This document shows positions 9,801-18,489 of a DNA stretch of 55,178 bases, in pieces. The notes under the pieces are model-generated. The model saw only the letters and a list, made by a program, of their open reading frames with translations. It ran no database searches and was not told the origin of the DNA. How positions within the stretch are numbered: position 1 is the first letter of the stretch; the number at the start of each line of letters is the position of its first letter. The translations under genes were made by a program, and so were the position numbers. The stretch comes from Algoriphagus sp. (lineage in GTDB: Bacteria; Bacteroidota; Bacteroidia; Cytophagales; Cyclobacteriaceae): assembly GCF_029254265.1 (NCBI RefSeq), contig NZ_JAQWXX010000108.1, forward strand, positions 1 through 55,178, given 5' to 3'.

Positions 9801-12334
9801 TACGAGTAAATCCAAACCCCGCTTATTCGAATGAAACAAGGGTTATTTGTAATGATCTGGAATTGAATTTCCAGCCTAAAAATTTGGTACCAAGTTCATT
9901 ATTTACCTGGACTGTGAATGCTCCAGTTGGAATAAAAGGAGCTTCAAATTCTACGAGCCCCCAGACTGCAATCAAGCAAAATCTCCTTAATGAATTGACA
10001 ATTCCACTTGAAGTTACTTATACCCTCACACCTTCACTAGGTCCTTGTACTGGCCAGCCTTTTGAATTGAAGGTTACTGTCCAGCCTTCTCCCTCCATCA
10101 ACTTTTCCAGACAAGACCAAGAAATTTGTACTGAATCTCAAACAGAAGAAGTGAGCCTAAGCTCGGAGGTTGCTGGAGCCCAATTCTCCTGGACAGCAGA
10201 TCCAAAAGGTGTTCAAGGTGTTACTTCCTCAGGTACTGGAAATCAAATCCCTGTTCAAACTTTAATCAATCCCACCACTGCTCCAATTACAGTTGAATAT
10301 AAAGTAAGCGTGAGCACAAATACTGGAGGTTCTTGTTCAGGGGTACCAAAGACTTACCGAATTACGGTTAATCCTTCCATTACTTTGACTGACCAAGTTT
10401 CAGATTTTAATGGATTTGGAATAAGCTGTTCAGGTGCCAATGATGGATCAATCAAACTCAATCCAACGGGTGGAAATGGAGTTTTTACTTATTCATGGAC
10501 TGGTCCAACTGGCTTCACCTCAAATTCAAAAGATCTGGCAAATCTTAAACCTGGATCCTATCAAGTTAGTATTTCAGATCAGTTTGGTTGCTCCATTTCA
10601 AAAACATATCAGATAACTGAGCCACAGCCAGTCCTAGCCAATGTGGTTTCAAAAACTAATATCCTTTGTGCAGGTGATGAATCAGGAGCTATTGAAATCT
10701 CTGTATCAGGAGGAATAAGTACTATTCCTTATCAGTTTGAATGGACAAGAAATGGAGTTTTATTTTCTTCAACCTCTCAAAATTTATCCAGCGTTCCAGC
10801 AGGTACCTATGACGTAAAGATCATTGATGCTAACGGATGCTTTAAAATTCTTTCAGGAATTCAGCTTACAGAACCTGCTGCTGCATTGGTGATCAATTAT
10901 CAAAAAACAGATATCAGTTGTTATGGAGCAAATGATGGTGCACTGGATTTGGACGTGAGTGGCGGGCTACCTCCCTATTCAATAAGCTGGTCCTTTGGTT
11001 CAGGTCAGAATTCTTTTGACAATCTTGGCCCCGGAGATTATACCCTCATAGTAGCTGATCAAAGTGGTTGTACAAGATCTCAAACCATTACCATAGAGGA
11101 TGCTCCTCTATTTGAAACTATCCCTGAGATAACGCAGATTTCTTGCTTTGGAGAACAAGATGGGTCTATTAAACTCAATTTGAATGGTGGTGTAGGCAAA
11201 ACAACAATCCGATGGGATCATGGACCCGAACTTGAAAATCTTTTCAATCTCCCTGCTGGTTTTTACGCTGTGACAGTGAAAGACGAAACTGACTGTGAGA
11301 TACGAAGTGAGTTCAATATAGTCGAGCCAGCGCTGCTTCAACTTGAACCAAGGGTGACAGATGCACTGGACTGCATTAATACTCAAAGTGGAGAAATAAG
11401 CTTAGGGATTACAGGAGGAACCCCTCCTTACACCGTTCAATGGAGTAATGGGGGCACAACTGAAGTTTTAACAGGGATTACCTCAGGTCAATATGCTGTG
11501 ACCGTAAAGGATGCTTCAGGGTGTTTTATAAATCAGTCCTTTGATATTAAAAGACCACCCGCATTAAGTATCGTTGGCTTCCGGTCGACGAATGTTCAAT
11601 GTAGTCCTAGATTGATAGAGGAAGAATTTCAAATAACAGTCACGGGAGGTGTAGCCCCTTATACTATTCAATGGTCCGGCGGAAACGTATCAACTGACGG
11701 GAAAACTATGGTTACTAATTCTCCAGGATTATATGAAGTGGTAGTCACAGATGGAAAAGGATGTGTTAAAAACGAAACATTTGAAGTCGAAAGTCTTGAC
11801 GTAATTCCTGAGGCTGAAATTGAATCGGCAGCCTTTGAGCAGTACAATTCCTACTTGGTGAATTTCGAGATTCAGTTTTTGAACAAATCATTTGGTCAAA
11901 TAACCTCCTACTTCTGGGATTTTGGAGACGGTACGGAAAGCTTTGAAGAAAATCCAAAACATACCTACACTTCTGAAGGTGAGTATGAAGTAATTTTGAC
12001 GGTCACTGATATTTTTGGATGTTCTGCAGAAGTAAAAAAGAAAATCTCTGTTTTCGATTATTATTTGGTTGTCCCAAATGTTTTCACTCCAAATGAAGAT
12101 GGTATCAACGATTATTTCTTCCCGAAGTATATCAATATCGAATCACTTGAATTCTGGATCCTTAATAAATGGGGTGAAACCATCTTCTATACTGATGATC
12201 TAAATTCACAAGGCTGGAATGGAAAAATTAACCAAGAGATAGCCTTACCCGGGAATTATGTCTACAAATTAAAATTCAAAACTCTGGATGGAAGAACCCA
12301 AACCCAGACGGACCTCTTTATGCTGCTGAAATGA
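6830..12334 (+). CDS. Giant modular T9SS type B cell-surface protein (PKD/SprB repeats, CHU_C)
   Basis: A 1834-aa secreted adhesin-like protein. A hydrophobic N-terminal segment (about residues 9-26) serves as export signal. A PKD domain follows (about 47-128, WDFGDG). Next come Cys-containing Ig/PKD-like modules, with alternating long repeats at about 715-1180: one type begins EICSG and ends IRVNP, the other contains FQPKNL and GASNS, in the order A-B-A-B-A. Six SprB-type repeats (about 1195-1650) carry the ISCxGxNDGSI and GGxxPY pattern. A second PKD domain (about 1685-1745) precedes a C-terminal CHU_C gliding-motility domain (VPNVFTPNEDGINDYFF onward), the type B sorting signal for the type IX secretion system. 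The stop overlaps the start of the PorP/SprF-like gene in ATGA, the standard arrangement for SprB-like adhesins with their SprF-like partner. The likely role is adhesion or gliding; the ligand is unknown. Confidence 0.92.
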   Translation: MSRFPAKNIFFPTIIILLGLTYALGSGLGKTIFPQPLKLFYSNSEDPVADFSFTPDNVCADTPIKFTNLSTGTDLTYSWDFGDGTPASTVKDPTHTFNTAIGGGTKTFTVTLTVTENGVPISVKKDVTIKEIPSMNVTSDKGDTDFENLKYFIVCENQPSEFTFYNAAGTNEKNTLYQIEWGDGSPGFSGTNWTELKHIYAVGIYNLTYSVTSENGCKISKKYGVFIGSNPAVGLGNPGNTNVCVGEALTFPITGTENNPEGTTYTVTFSDGSTPQVFTHPAPPSVTHIFTNTSCGSEADGFQNSFSVKIVARNPCSASQASVVPIYVSEPPKPVIKLLEETICVEQSITIENTTVFATEVNNNGQCSQEGKFVWEISPATGWTLQSGTSLGTRPNPNTPNSWISGSKNITPRFDTPGIYTIKLITGNRCGIKEEIKTICIIPKPESSFTLDNMEVCGPATVMATNTSNILGTCGTANPETFNWTVSYSNGTCGTTSDWEFTDGSNKNSESPSFLFKNPGIYTIRLTIDASCGNVFKEEKITVTAPPVINISAIPDSCGPTTITPKATVGVCDSGTPTYKWTFEGGVPATSSSLDPGPVTFSSPGLKKITLEVTSTCGTTISEKTFTVNELPIADAGPDTEICNGEEVNLDGTVPSGTGPFIYQWTSTPASPIQDGNSATPTVKPNQTTVYKLTVRDQVTNCIATDEVEIKVIPAPIILFEIANQEICSGEKSNSVKITSNPPGEVIEWTAISVGVTGLTSSGTSEIPAQTLVNTTGSPQDVIYTATIKAPTQGNCIITPVKYIIRVNPEPIYVDENLAVCSDQEFDFQPKNLLSGTKFTWTVSAPAGLLGASNSSSPQGSIKQKLLNETINTIDVTYSIIPFLGDCPGKPFDLIVTVKPAPSLIYDLPNQEICSGDLSMPVKITTNPAGGSITWISTDNGVQGVVTTGTDEIPAQTLINNTGAPIEVIFTAKIANSTTGECSLAPPKYTIRVNPNPAYSNETRVICNDLELNFQPKNLVPSSLFTWTVNAPVGIKGASNSTSPQTAIKQNLLNELTIPLEVTYTLTPSLGPCTGQPFELKVTVQPSPSINFSRQDQEICTESQTEEVSLSSEVAGAQFSWTADPKGVQGVTSSGTGNQIPVQTLINPTTAPITVEYKVSVSTNTGGSCSGVPKTYRITVNPSITLTDQVSDFNGFGISCSGANDGSIKLNPTGGNGVFTYSWTGPTGFTSNSKDLANLKPGSYQVSISDQFGCSISKTYQITEPQPVLANVVSKTNILCAGDESGAIEISVSGGISTIPYQFEWTRNGVLFSSTSQNLSSVPAGTYDVKIIDANGCFKILSGIQLTEPAAALVINYQKTDISCYGANDGALDLDVSGGLPPYSISWSFGSGQNSFDNLGPGDYTLIVADQSGCTRSQTITIEDAPLFETIPEITQISCFGEQDGSIKLNLNGGVGKTTIRWDHGPELENLFNLPAGFYAVTVKDETDCEIRSEFNIVEPALLQLEPRVTDALDCINTQSGEISLGITGGTPPYTVQWSNGGTTEVLTGITSGQYAVTVKDASGCFINQSFDIKRPPALSIVGFRSTNVQCSPRLIEEEFQITVTGGVAPYTIQWSGGNVSTDGKTMVTNSPGLYEVVVTDGKGCVKNETFEVESLDVIPEAEIESAAFEQYNSYLVNFEIQFLNKSFGQITSYFWDFGDGTESFEENPKHTYTSEGEYEVILTVTDIFGCSAEVKKKISVFDYYLVVPNVFTPNEDGINDYFFPKYINIESLEFWILNKWGETIFYTDDLNSQGWNGKINQEIALPGNYVYKLKFKTLDGRTQTQTDLFMLLK

Positions 12335-13353
12335 GAAAGTTTTTGAAAATAGTAGTTTTAGTTTTAATCATCAGCTTTGATGGGAATGCACAGGATTTTC
12401 ATTATTCTCAGTTTTACGCTGCTCCTCTCTATCTAAATCCCGCACTTACAGGAAGTACAGAGCTTTCACGGATAGGACTTAATTATCGTAAACAATGGCC
12501 CGGTCTTGACCATGACTTCAATGCCTATTCTGCCTATTTTGATCATTATAGTTTTGACCTGAGAAGCGGGATTGGATTTGCAGTAAATAGCTTTCAGGAA
12601 ACCAATATGAAAGTCAATACCACAGATGTCTCAGCTTTTTACTCTTACAACCTTCAAATTTCAGATTCTTGGAATTTCAGAATGGGAACACAAGTTTCAT
12701 GGGTAAGAAGAAGTGCCGACTTGGATAATCTGATTTTTGGCGACCAAGTGGATTTGTTAAACCGAACCATTAATTCTGGAACAATAGATAATGTTCCTGA
12801 TTTTGAGCCCTATTCTTATCTTGATATTGGATTTGGAGCACTATTGAACAATGAAAATTTTTGGTTGGGCTCTTCCTTCCATCATGTCAATGAACCGGGA
12901 TTGAGTTTTTATCCGGATGATGAAGTTGGTTTTCTTCCCATAAAATGGAGTGTTCATGGAGGCTGGAATTTCCCTTTGGGAGCCAATCAGTTCTTTGGAT
13001 CCAAGTTTGACAACATGGCCTCTGTCATGGTTAACTACAAAAAGCAAGGACCTTTTCAACAATTCGATATTGGGAGTCAATTCCTTTATAGATCTTTGAT
13101 TACTGGTCTTAGCTACCGGGGAATCCCAGGTATGCGTGGATTACCCAATCAAGATTCAATCATTTTTTTAGTAGGCTTGAAACTCGATACAGGAATGGTG
13201 ATTGGTTACAGCTATGACTTTATGGTTTCCAATATTGGCAGCCAGACTAAAGGTGCCCATGAAATATCCATCCGATACCAGTTCTTTATGGGTGATCCTA
13301 AATATCGAAATCAGAGATCGACCATATTAAGATGTTTTGATTTTATGATGTAA
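12331..13353 (+). CDS. PorP/SprF family type IX secretion outer-membrane protein
   Basis: A 340-aa outer-membrane beta-barrel. A signal peptide ends near FDGNAQ (about residue 20). The mature N-terminus DFHYSQFYAAPLYLNPALTG is diagnostic of the PorP/SprF family. Alternating aromatic/hydrophobic strands continue to the C-terminus. SprF-like proteins are needed for secretion and surface attachment of the SprB-type adhesin encoded beside them; here the start codon overlaps the adhesin stop, which indicates coupled translation. It is therefore probably dedicated to the 1834-aa protein rather than being the housekeeping PorP. Confidence 0.92.
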   Translation: MRKFLKIVVLVLIISFDGNAQDFHYSQFYAAPLYLNPALTGSTELSRIGLNYRKQWPGLDHDFNAYSAYFDHYSFDLRSGIGFAVNSFQETNMKVNTTDVSAFYSYNLQISDSWNFRMGTQVSWVRRSADLDNLIFGDQVDLLNRTINSGTIDNVPDFEPYSYLDIGFGALLNNENFWLGSSFHHVNEPGLSFYPDDEVGFLPIKWSVHGGWNFPLGANQFFGSKFDNMASVMVNYKKQGPFQQFDIGSQFLYRSLITGLSYRGIPGMRGLPNQDSIIFLVGLKLDTGMVIGYSYDFMVSNIGSQTKGAHEISIRYQFFMGDPKYRNQRSTILRCFDFMM

Positions 13354-13459
13354 TCCATAACTAATCTAGCGGGACTAAGATTCTTAAGAAAAAAGAATGA
13401 CCATGATTAGCTCTTCAATCAAAATCCGAAAGCCAATCTTTCACCCCAAATCACTCCCC

Positions 13460-14269
13460 TTATTTCTTAGAATCATTTAGCACCAAAAGGGGATAATGCG
13501 TGATAGAGGCCATGTCTTGGGTAAAATGATGGGGGAAAAGTCCACCGGAATCCCGGGCTACCATTGCTATCAATCCGGTATCGCTGTTTTTGCTGAGGTA
13601 AAAATTAATCCCCTCCAATACTTTATTGCTAAACACGGTGACAGGCTCAGTCTCCAGGCTATGATTGAATCCGGAGACCAGAGCTTTCCTCACCAAGCCC
13701 TGTTGAAAGTTAAGTTTTGTGTTTTTTGGGCGGACGTTTACGATCCGGAGCCTTGGTTCTATCATTAGTGAAGTGATGTCTTCCAGGATATCCAAGGTTG
13801 TCTCATGTTCCAACTCTTCCAAGTCAGTAGCAAGGATCACGCGGTTCTTCCCATTTCTGTTGAATTCTTCAAAGCGGACAGTTTCCGGAATGACAAGGAT
13901 AGGCAGCTTAATGCTACCGATGACTTTCATTGTGTTGCTTCCTATAAAAATCTTTTTTAGTCCACTGGCACCTTTGGTACCCATCACAATCAGATCTCCC
14001 CCTTCGCGCTTTATCCAACTGGTCAATACAGAAATGATATCACCTGTTACTATTTGGGCTTCACAACGAAGATCAGCACCAAAGTTATCCTGAGTAGTTG
14101 CCAGGAGTTGGCTTAGCTTCTGTTTTGCTTCCGCTTCATTTTCATCAGCTGGGTTTGCATGAATGATCGTTAGTTTTGCCGAGGCTCTTTTGGCTATTTC
14201 AGCAGCAAACTTCAAGGAAGTTCCTGCCTCATTTGAAAAATCTACAGGAGCGATAATTGAACTTAGCAT
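13460..14269 (-). CDS. Tandem universal stress protein (UspA-like)
   Basis: Two Usp domains in tandem, a cytoplasmic nucleotide-binding stress protein. Domain 1 opens SIIAPVDFSNEAG and contains the ATP-binding pattern G-2x-G-9x-G-S in MGTKGASGLKKIFIGSN, so it should bind ATP. Domain 2 (after about residue 150, from VILATDLEELEH) lacks that glycine pattern and probably does not. I chose the ATG at 14269 (269 aa) because Usp proteins start right before the first beta-strand; an ATG nine codons upstream (14296) is possible but adds residues unlike the family. It is convergent with the porP-like gene. No regulator is visible. Confidence 0.85.
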   Translation of the reverse strand: MLSSIIAPVDFSNEAGTSLKFAAEIAKRASAKLTIIHANPADENEAEAKQKLSQLLATTQDNFGADLRCEAQIVTGDIISVLTSWIKREGGDLIVMGTKGASGLKKIFIGSNTMKVIGSIKLPILVIPETVRFEEFNRNGKNRVILATDLEELEHETTLDILEDITSLMIEPRLRIVNVRPKNTKLNFQQGLVRKALVSGFNHSLETEPVTVFSNKVLEGINFYLSKNSDTGLIAMVARDSGGLFPHHFTQDMASITHYPLLVLNDSKK

Positions 14270-14344
14270 AGGGATAATTTTAAAACTTAAAATCAAAATA
14301 TAAAAGAATTTGGATAAATCGAAACGAATTCAATTCCTAAGTCA

Positions 14345-14692
14345 ATGAAAACCCTTTTAACTGCAGCTTTCCTGTTTTTCTTTTTCTCCAAAGCATTTAC
14401 CCAAGATTATCGGTTCAACCCTCCTTGGAATTCACCTCCTGAAAGTGCCGTCAATTTTACTATTCCTGGGATTGACAATGTTCCAGATCTTTATGGGGAC
14501 ATCAATGCCCCCCAATTAGTCGTTTTATTTGCAGGAAATCAGTTTATGGTAATGAATAATCTGTTTGCTGCTGGGTGAGGTTTGAAACTTTGCCCTACTA
14601 TACAAACCATCCCGACAATTGTAGGGACTACACCTAGACCTAATCACGTTCCTACTACTTCTAGAAGGGGAGGAATTAATCTAAAACAATAA
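14345..14692 (+). pseudogene. Truncated periplasmic substrate-binding protein gene
   Basis: The first 77 codons (14345-14578) encode a signal peptide (MKTLLTAAFLFFFFSKAFTQ) and a segment VPDLYGDINAPQLVVLFAGNQ that resembles the start of extracellular solute-binding proteins of ABC importers, where this strand leads into the ligand cleft. A TGA at 14576-14578 ends the frame. The same frame then continues with a coding-like stretch of about 37 residues (IPTIVGTTPR onward) to TAA at 14690-14692. Full-length family members are about 300 aa, so the gene is a remnant, probably with an internal deletion. No permease or ATPase gene is adjacent. The ligand is unknown; assignment to a molybdate/tungstate-like subgroup would be a guess. 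Confidence 0.5.
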
Positions 14693-15000
14693 GTCTATAA
14701 CCCAAAACTTCACATCAAACCTAATCTCTTATACCTATCCTCCAAGAGACTTTCATAATCATTTTGCATCTCCCTCCAGCAATCCCAAGTCAAGAGGAAG
14801 ATAAAAAGTAGGTTTATTTAGGGTTTATAGAGGGATTTGTCAGATTTTATTTAGGGTAAGTACAATTTAAACGTAACTAAACCCTATCTAAAGCTTCTCT
14901 TATTACTCTTGTATTCATTAAGTTAGATAGACTAATATTTTTTTTGTTTACTTTTTTCTAACTTAAGGTTATCGTTGTGTGACCTTTAGACTTTTAAGCC
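14693..15000. other. Intergenic region upstream of the DUF6266 gene
   Basis: A 308-bp AT-rich non-coding stretch. It contains repeats of TTTATTTAGGG and related TTAGGG words (about 14811-14855) and an inverse-orientation AAACCCTATC (about 14879-14888). I see no gene and no promoter I can name with confidence. Confidence 0.4.
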
Positions 15001-15651
15001 ATGGCCATCTTATCTGATCAAAACCTTATTTTACCAAAGGGAAAACTCGGCAATCTAGTTTTCTATACCCTCAATGGCAAAACGGTGGTTCGCAGCAAAC
15101 CATCCGGCAATCATAAAAACAAATTCAATCCCAGCCCACTTCAATTGATTCAGCGGGAAAAGCTGACTACCATTAATGGTTTTTTGAAGCCGATCAAGCA
15201 GGTCTTGAACTTTGGCTATCAGCAGTTTCTAACCCAAAGTAAAAAGGGAATGCATTGGGCTTTTTCTGAACTCAGTGCAAAAGGCTATAATCATACTTTG
15301 GAGACTAAAGTCGATCCTTCCTTTCTAAAGATAAGTAAGGGAAATCTTTTGGGACCTGAAGATTCACAGCTAAGGTTAGAAGGCGGTACTATCCAAATCA
15401 CCTGGAAAGACAATTCATTTGAAGGAAATGCCAGGGCAAATGATGAAGTCTCGGTGCTTTGCTATAATGTAGAAGAGAAAAGGTATAAATGGTTTCAAGG
15501 CTTGACCCGAAGAAATGCAATACAGGCGCAGGTTCCATTTGATATTGAGCTGGGGAGAGGATCATGGCATATTTATCTGATATTTGCTCAGGAAAATGCC
15601 AAAACCAGGCAATACCTTCTGGCTGATTCGGTGTATTTGGGAAGAATTTAG
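15001..15651 (+). CDS. DUF6266 family protein
   Basis: A 216-aa protein with the family opening: a KGKLGNLVFYTLNGKTVVRSKP segment (about residues 13-34) followed by the Q-x-x-Q-R-E-K-L-x-x-I-N-x-F-L pattern (about 47-60). Members are widespread in Bacteroidota, usually 200-220 aa, with no known function. No signal peptide is predicted. The gene is monocistronic, followed by a strong hairpin at 15678. Base composition is ordinary for the window. Confidence 0.75.
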   Translation: MAILSDQNLILPKGKLGNLVFYTLNGKTVVRSKPSGNHKNKFNPSPLQLIQREKLTTINGFLKPIKQVLNFGYQQFLTQSKKGMHWAFSELSAKGYNHTLETKVDPSFLKISKGNLLGPEDSQLRLEGGTIQITWKDNSFEGNARANDEVSVLCYNVEEKRYKWFQGLTRRNAIQAQVPFDIELGRGSWHIYLIFAQENAKTRQYLLADSVYLGRI

Positions 15652-15677
15652 GATAAAAAATGCTATGGTAAAGATTA

Positions 15678-15708
15678 CTCAAGCAGGGATATACTATCCC
15701 TGCTTGAG
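15678..15708 (+). terminator. Strong hairpin after the DUF6266 gene
   Basis: A perfect 14-bp stem, CTCAAGCAGGGATA against TATCCCTGCTTGAG, with a 3-nt loop (TAC), starting 26 bp after the DUF6266 stop. No clean T-run follows directly, so it may be a terminator helped by the AT-rich tail, or an mRNA-stabilising hairpin. It would also fold on the opposite strand. Confidence 0.6.
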
Positions 15709-15834
15709 CAATCTAAAAGACTCTTTTATAAAATAGATTTTCAATAGGTTAATTCTAGCTTCAATTTACCGCTAAGTTTAGGGATAGTAGCTGTTCTCAA
15801 AATTAATCTCATTTAAATAGGAGATTAAAGCTCC

Positions 15835-16593
15835 TTACTTCTTTTTCAAATTCTTGTATTTGCCAAACCTATATCCAATCAAAAACTGGTACTTATAACC
15901 CAGAGACCAAGTGTCCAATGTCCCCGATGAATCCAATTCATTTTCATTAAGGAATTCTTCCAGCAATGGAAATTTATTGAGCAATCCTTGAAGGATTTCA
16001 TTTTGAACATCTTCCGAATCAAACTCAAAATCACCTTGTAATTGTGCCTTAAAATTATACCTGGAAACGGAAGGACCAACCAAAACCAAATCTAGAGTCC
16101 AGCGATCATTGAAAACAAATTGGTATCCCAACTGTGCTCCGATACTTAAGATATTTAATCTTGAATTCAAATTTGCTTCTTCAGGCATTTCAGCCCCAGA
16201 ATAAACTATTCCTCTGTCCGATTTGAAACCAAGTGCTGTGACATATGGCCCAATATAAACACCTCTAGGTGCCGCAAATTTATTTTCCTTTTTCAGGTAA
16301 AACCTATACTCCCCCCCTATTTTGTATCCGCCTTTATTTTCCTCTCTTTTCCCCACAATGTTTTCTCCAAAATTCGCTATTCGGGGAAACTCTAGATAAC
16401 CAGCAGTCACTACAAAACTTTGATTTTGCTTTACAACTCGCTCAAATGATAAATTAAAGTGGTTGGCATAAATCAAATTACCTGTCAAATCGATTTTAAT
16501 GGTATTCCGTCTTAAGCTAATTGCAGTGCTATCTTGAGCTTTGGAAAATTGTGAAGAGAATACCGCCAAAATGAAAAAAAGGAAAAGTCTCAT
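15835..16593 (-). CDS. Outer-membrane beta-barrel protein, uncharacterised
   Basis: A 252-aa protein with a signal peptide (cleavage near FSKAQ, residue ~20) and alternating strand-like segments typical of small beta-barrels (for example KIDLTGNLIYANHFNLSFERV and GAQLGYQFVFNDRWTLDLVLVG). The C-terminal YQFLIGYRFGKYK resembles a barrel closing strand. It resembles DUF3575-like porins of Bacteroidota, but I cannot fix a family. It stands alone, so no function can be drawn from neighbours. Confidence 0.7.
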   Translation of the reverse strand: MRLFLFFILAVFSSQFSKAQDSTAISLRRNTIKIDLTGNLIYANHFNLSFERVVKQNQSFVVTAGYLEFPRIANFGENIVGKREENKGGYKIGGEYRFYLKKENKFAAPRGVYIGPYVTALGFKSDRGIVYSGAEMPEEANLNSRLNILSIGAQLGYQFVFNDRWTLDLVLVGPSVSRYNFKAQLQGDFEFDSEDVQNEILQGLLNKFPLLEEFLNENELDSSGTLDTWSLGYKYQFLIGYRFGKYKNLKKK

Positions 16594-16830
16594 AATTAGG
16601 AAAGGTTGGATGGATCATGTTTATCTCTTAAAGGTCGAACTTTATCCCTGAAGTTTTTGAAAATCAGACCAGACTTCATAATGATAAAAGTCATATTTCG
16701 TCAAATTAGGGCAACATATTCCTCATTTTCCGATCTATCTAGTGTCATATTAAAAACATGTATTGTGTTCAGAAAAATTCGACAACAATATATTTCAGGG
16801 CATCTGGATTTGTAAACCTAAGTTTCCTCC

Positions 16831-16865
16831 AAAAAAATAACCTGCCCGAATACTCAAGCAGGTTA
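16831..16865 (-). terminator. Rho-independent terminator of the glucan locus
   Basis: On the minus strand TAACCTGC pairs with GCAGGTTA (8-bp stem, plus-strand 16838-16845 and 16858-16865), followed by a run of seven T (16831-16837 on the plus strand are A). It lies 25 bp after the stop of the GPH transporter gene and fits as terminator of the minus-strand operon. Confidence 0.8.
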
Positions 16866-16890
16866 ATAGATTAATAAGAAAGGACTGATT

Positions 16891-18321
16891 TTACAATCTT
16901 CCTCTTCTTTTCACCAATTCTTTTCTGATTTCATTTGCCTTATCCTCTGTGATATTATAATTCCACATGGTAAGAATAGCTAATAGAGCTGTCACCACCG
17001 GAACAATAACATCTGCGATTCTGAGATTAGTTAAAGTTTCCATGGTTTGTGTAGGCATATTTTGATCCCAACCGACAATAGATAAGATCAAACCACTAAG
17101 GCCAAGTGCAAGTGCAGACCCTATTTTTACCATCAGCCAATACACTGCTCCAAAGGTCCCCTCTTTTCTAGGCATTCCATTATTCAATTCATCCAGATCA
17201 CAAAGATCCGCAGTCATACTCATCATTAGAGTGAAGAGACCACCAATTCCAAATGACATAAATGGTACTTGGATAAACATGAGCCAGGTAATCTCTGGAT
17301 TAAATCCCCACCACTTCATACTATATCCAATTATTGAAATGAATGTTGAAATAATAAATGCATTCTTTTTCCCCCATTTCTCAGCCATTTTGGTAATAAT
17401 GGGAATCACCAAAAACATGGTAGAAGCTGCCGCTAAGGTATTGTACCAGGCAGGCCACTGCCCAGCTGCTCCATAGTCTCCATTAAACATGTAATAGACT
17501 ATGATGAATAGCGAGAACTGTGCAATAATCTGAAAGCCATTAAACACTAAAAAGGTGGCTCCGCATACTCTTAAAAATTGCTTATTAATTAATATCTCTT
17601 TCATTCCTTTGAAGAGATTCAACATATTTTTCTTGAAATCCTTTAGAGACAGATCGGATCTACCAGTGAGATTGGTCTGATCTATTTCCTTACAAAGCAA
17701 AGCTGGTAAAAGTGCAAGGAACAAACAGAGGATTCCCGTTATTATTGCGACCGTTCTTACTCCTTCGGTTTGGGTTGGAAATATATTTGGCTGTGCAATC
17801 ACCCACCAAATCCAAGGTGCTATCATCCATGCCAATTGCCCAATGATTTGAGATGAAGCCATTAGACGGGTCCGCTCATTGTAATCCGAAGTCATTTCGT
17901 AACCCAAGCCTATTAGGGGGGTTGCAAAAATCGTATAGCCTATATAAAAGACAAATGACAAAAGAAGAATGTACCAAAAATGAAAAGTGGATGAATCCTC
18001 TGGATTTAATTGCCACATAATGATAAATGTGATCCCTGTAATAAAAGCCCCAAGAAAAATGTATGGCTTTCTCCTTCCCCACTTGGATCTGGTATTATCG
18101 GTAATATAACCCATGATTGGATCAGTAATGGCATCCAAAAGTCTAGGGATAGAGGATAATAAAGCTGCATCCAGCGGATCCATTTTATAAGCCACGACCA
18201 AGTAGTACATGAATGCTCCTAGCGCTGCGGGAAAAAGTTGATTTGCTAAATTTCCTGCTCCAAAGGCAAATTTCTGCATCAAAGGAACGATGTCCTCGGG
18301 AGCGGTTTTGTAGTGGGACAT
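16891..18321 (-). CDS. GPH-family sugar:cation symporter (MFS, MelB-like)
   Basis: A 476-aa, 12-helix inner-membrane transporter. Family hallmarks include the N-terminal FGAGNLANQLFPAALGAFMYY helix, the DAITDPIMGYITDNTRSKWGRRKPYI loop (about residues 65-90; the Asp/Arg-Lys signature of loop 2-3 in the glycoside-pentoside-hexuronide:cation group) and further helices ending VTALLAILTMWNYNI. Such carriers import oligosaccharides or glycosides with Na+ or H+. It lies downstream of the two glycosidase genes and the phosphorylase, so the expected substrate is a beta-glucan oligosaccharide. The 168-bp gap from the preceding gene allows an additional promoter. Confidence 0.9.
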   Translation of the reverse strand: MSHYKTAPEDIVPLMQKFAFGAGNLANQLFPAALGAFMYYLVVAYKMDPLDAALLSSIPRLLDAITDPIMGYITDNTRSKWGRRKPYIFLGAFITGITFIIMWQLNPEDSSTFHFWYILLLSFVFYIGYTIFATPLIGLGYEMTSDYNERTRLMASSQIIGQLAWMIAPWIWWVIAQPNIFPTQTEGVRTVAIITGILCLFLALLPALLCKEIDQTNLTGRSDLSLKDFKKNMLNLFKGMKEILINKQFLRVCGATFLVFNGFQIIAQFSLFIIVYYMFNGDYGAAGQWPAWYNTLAAASTMFLVIPIITKMAEKWGKKNAFIISTFISIIGYSMKWWGFNPEITWLMFIQVPFMSFGIGGLFTLMMSMTADLCDLDELNNGMPRKEGTFGAVYWLMVKIGSALALGLSGLILSIVGWDQNMPTQTMETLTNLRIADVIVPVVTALLAILTMWNYNITEDKANEIRKELVKRRGRL

Positions 18322-18489
18322 ATTTTGGGTTTAAGGTTATTTAATAAATGAGAATGAAGTACTCAAAAATCATTTAGGTTTCAATATTTTGAAAATCAAC
18401 AAGTTTCTAAGATATAGGAAAAATTCAAAAAAATTAATCCTTTAGAATGATTCTCATTGGATTCAATTCCATTTTAAACACTGTATATC

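Noticed and set aside
14576..14578. Selenocysteine or recoded UGA in the binding-protein gene
   Set aside because: No SECIS-like hairpin was recognised and the protein would still be far too short. Truncation fits better.
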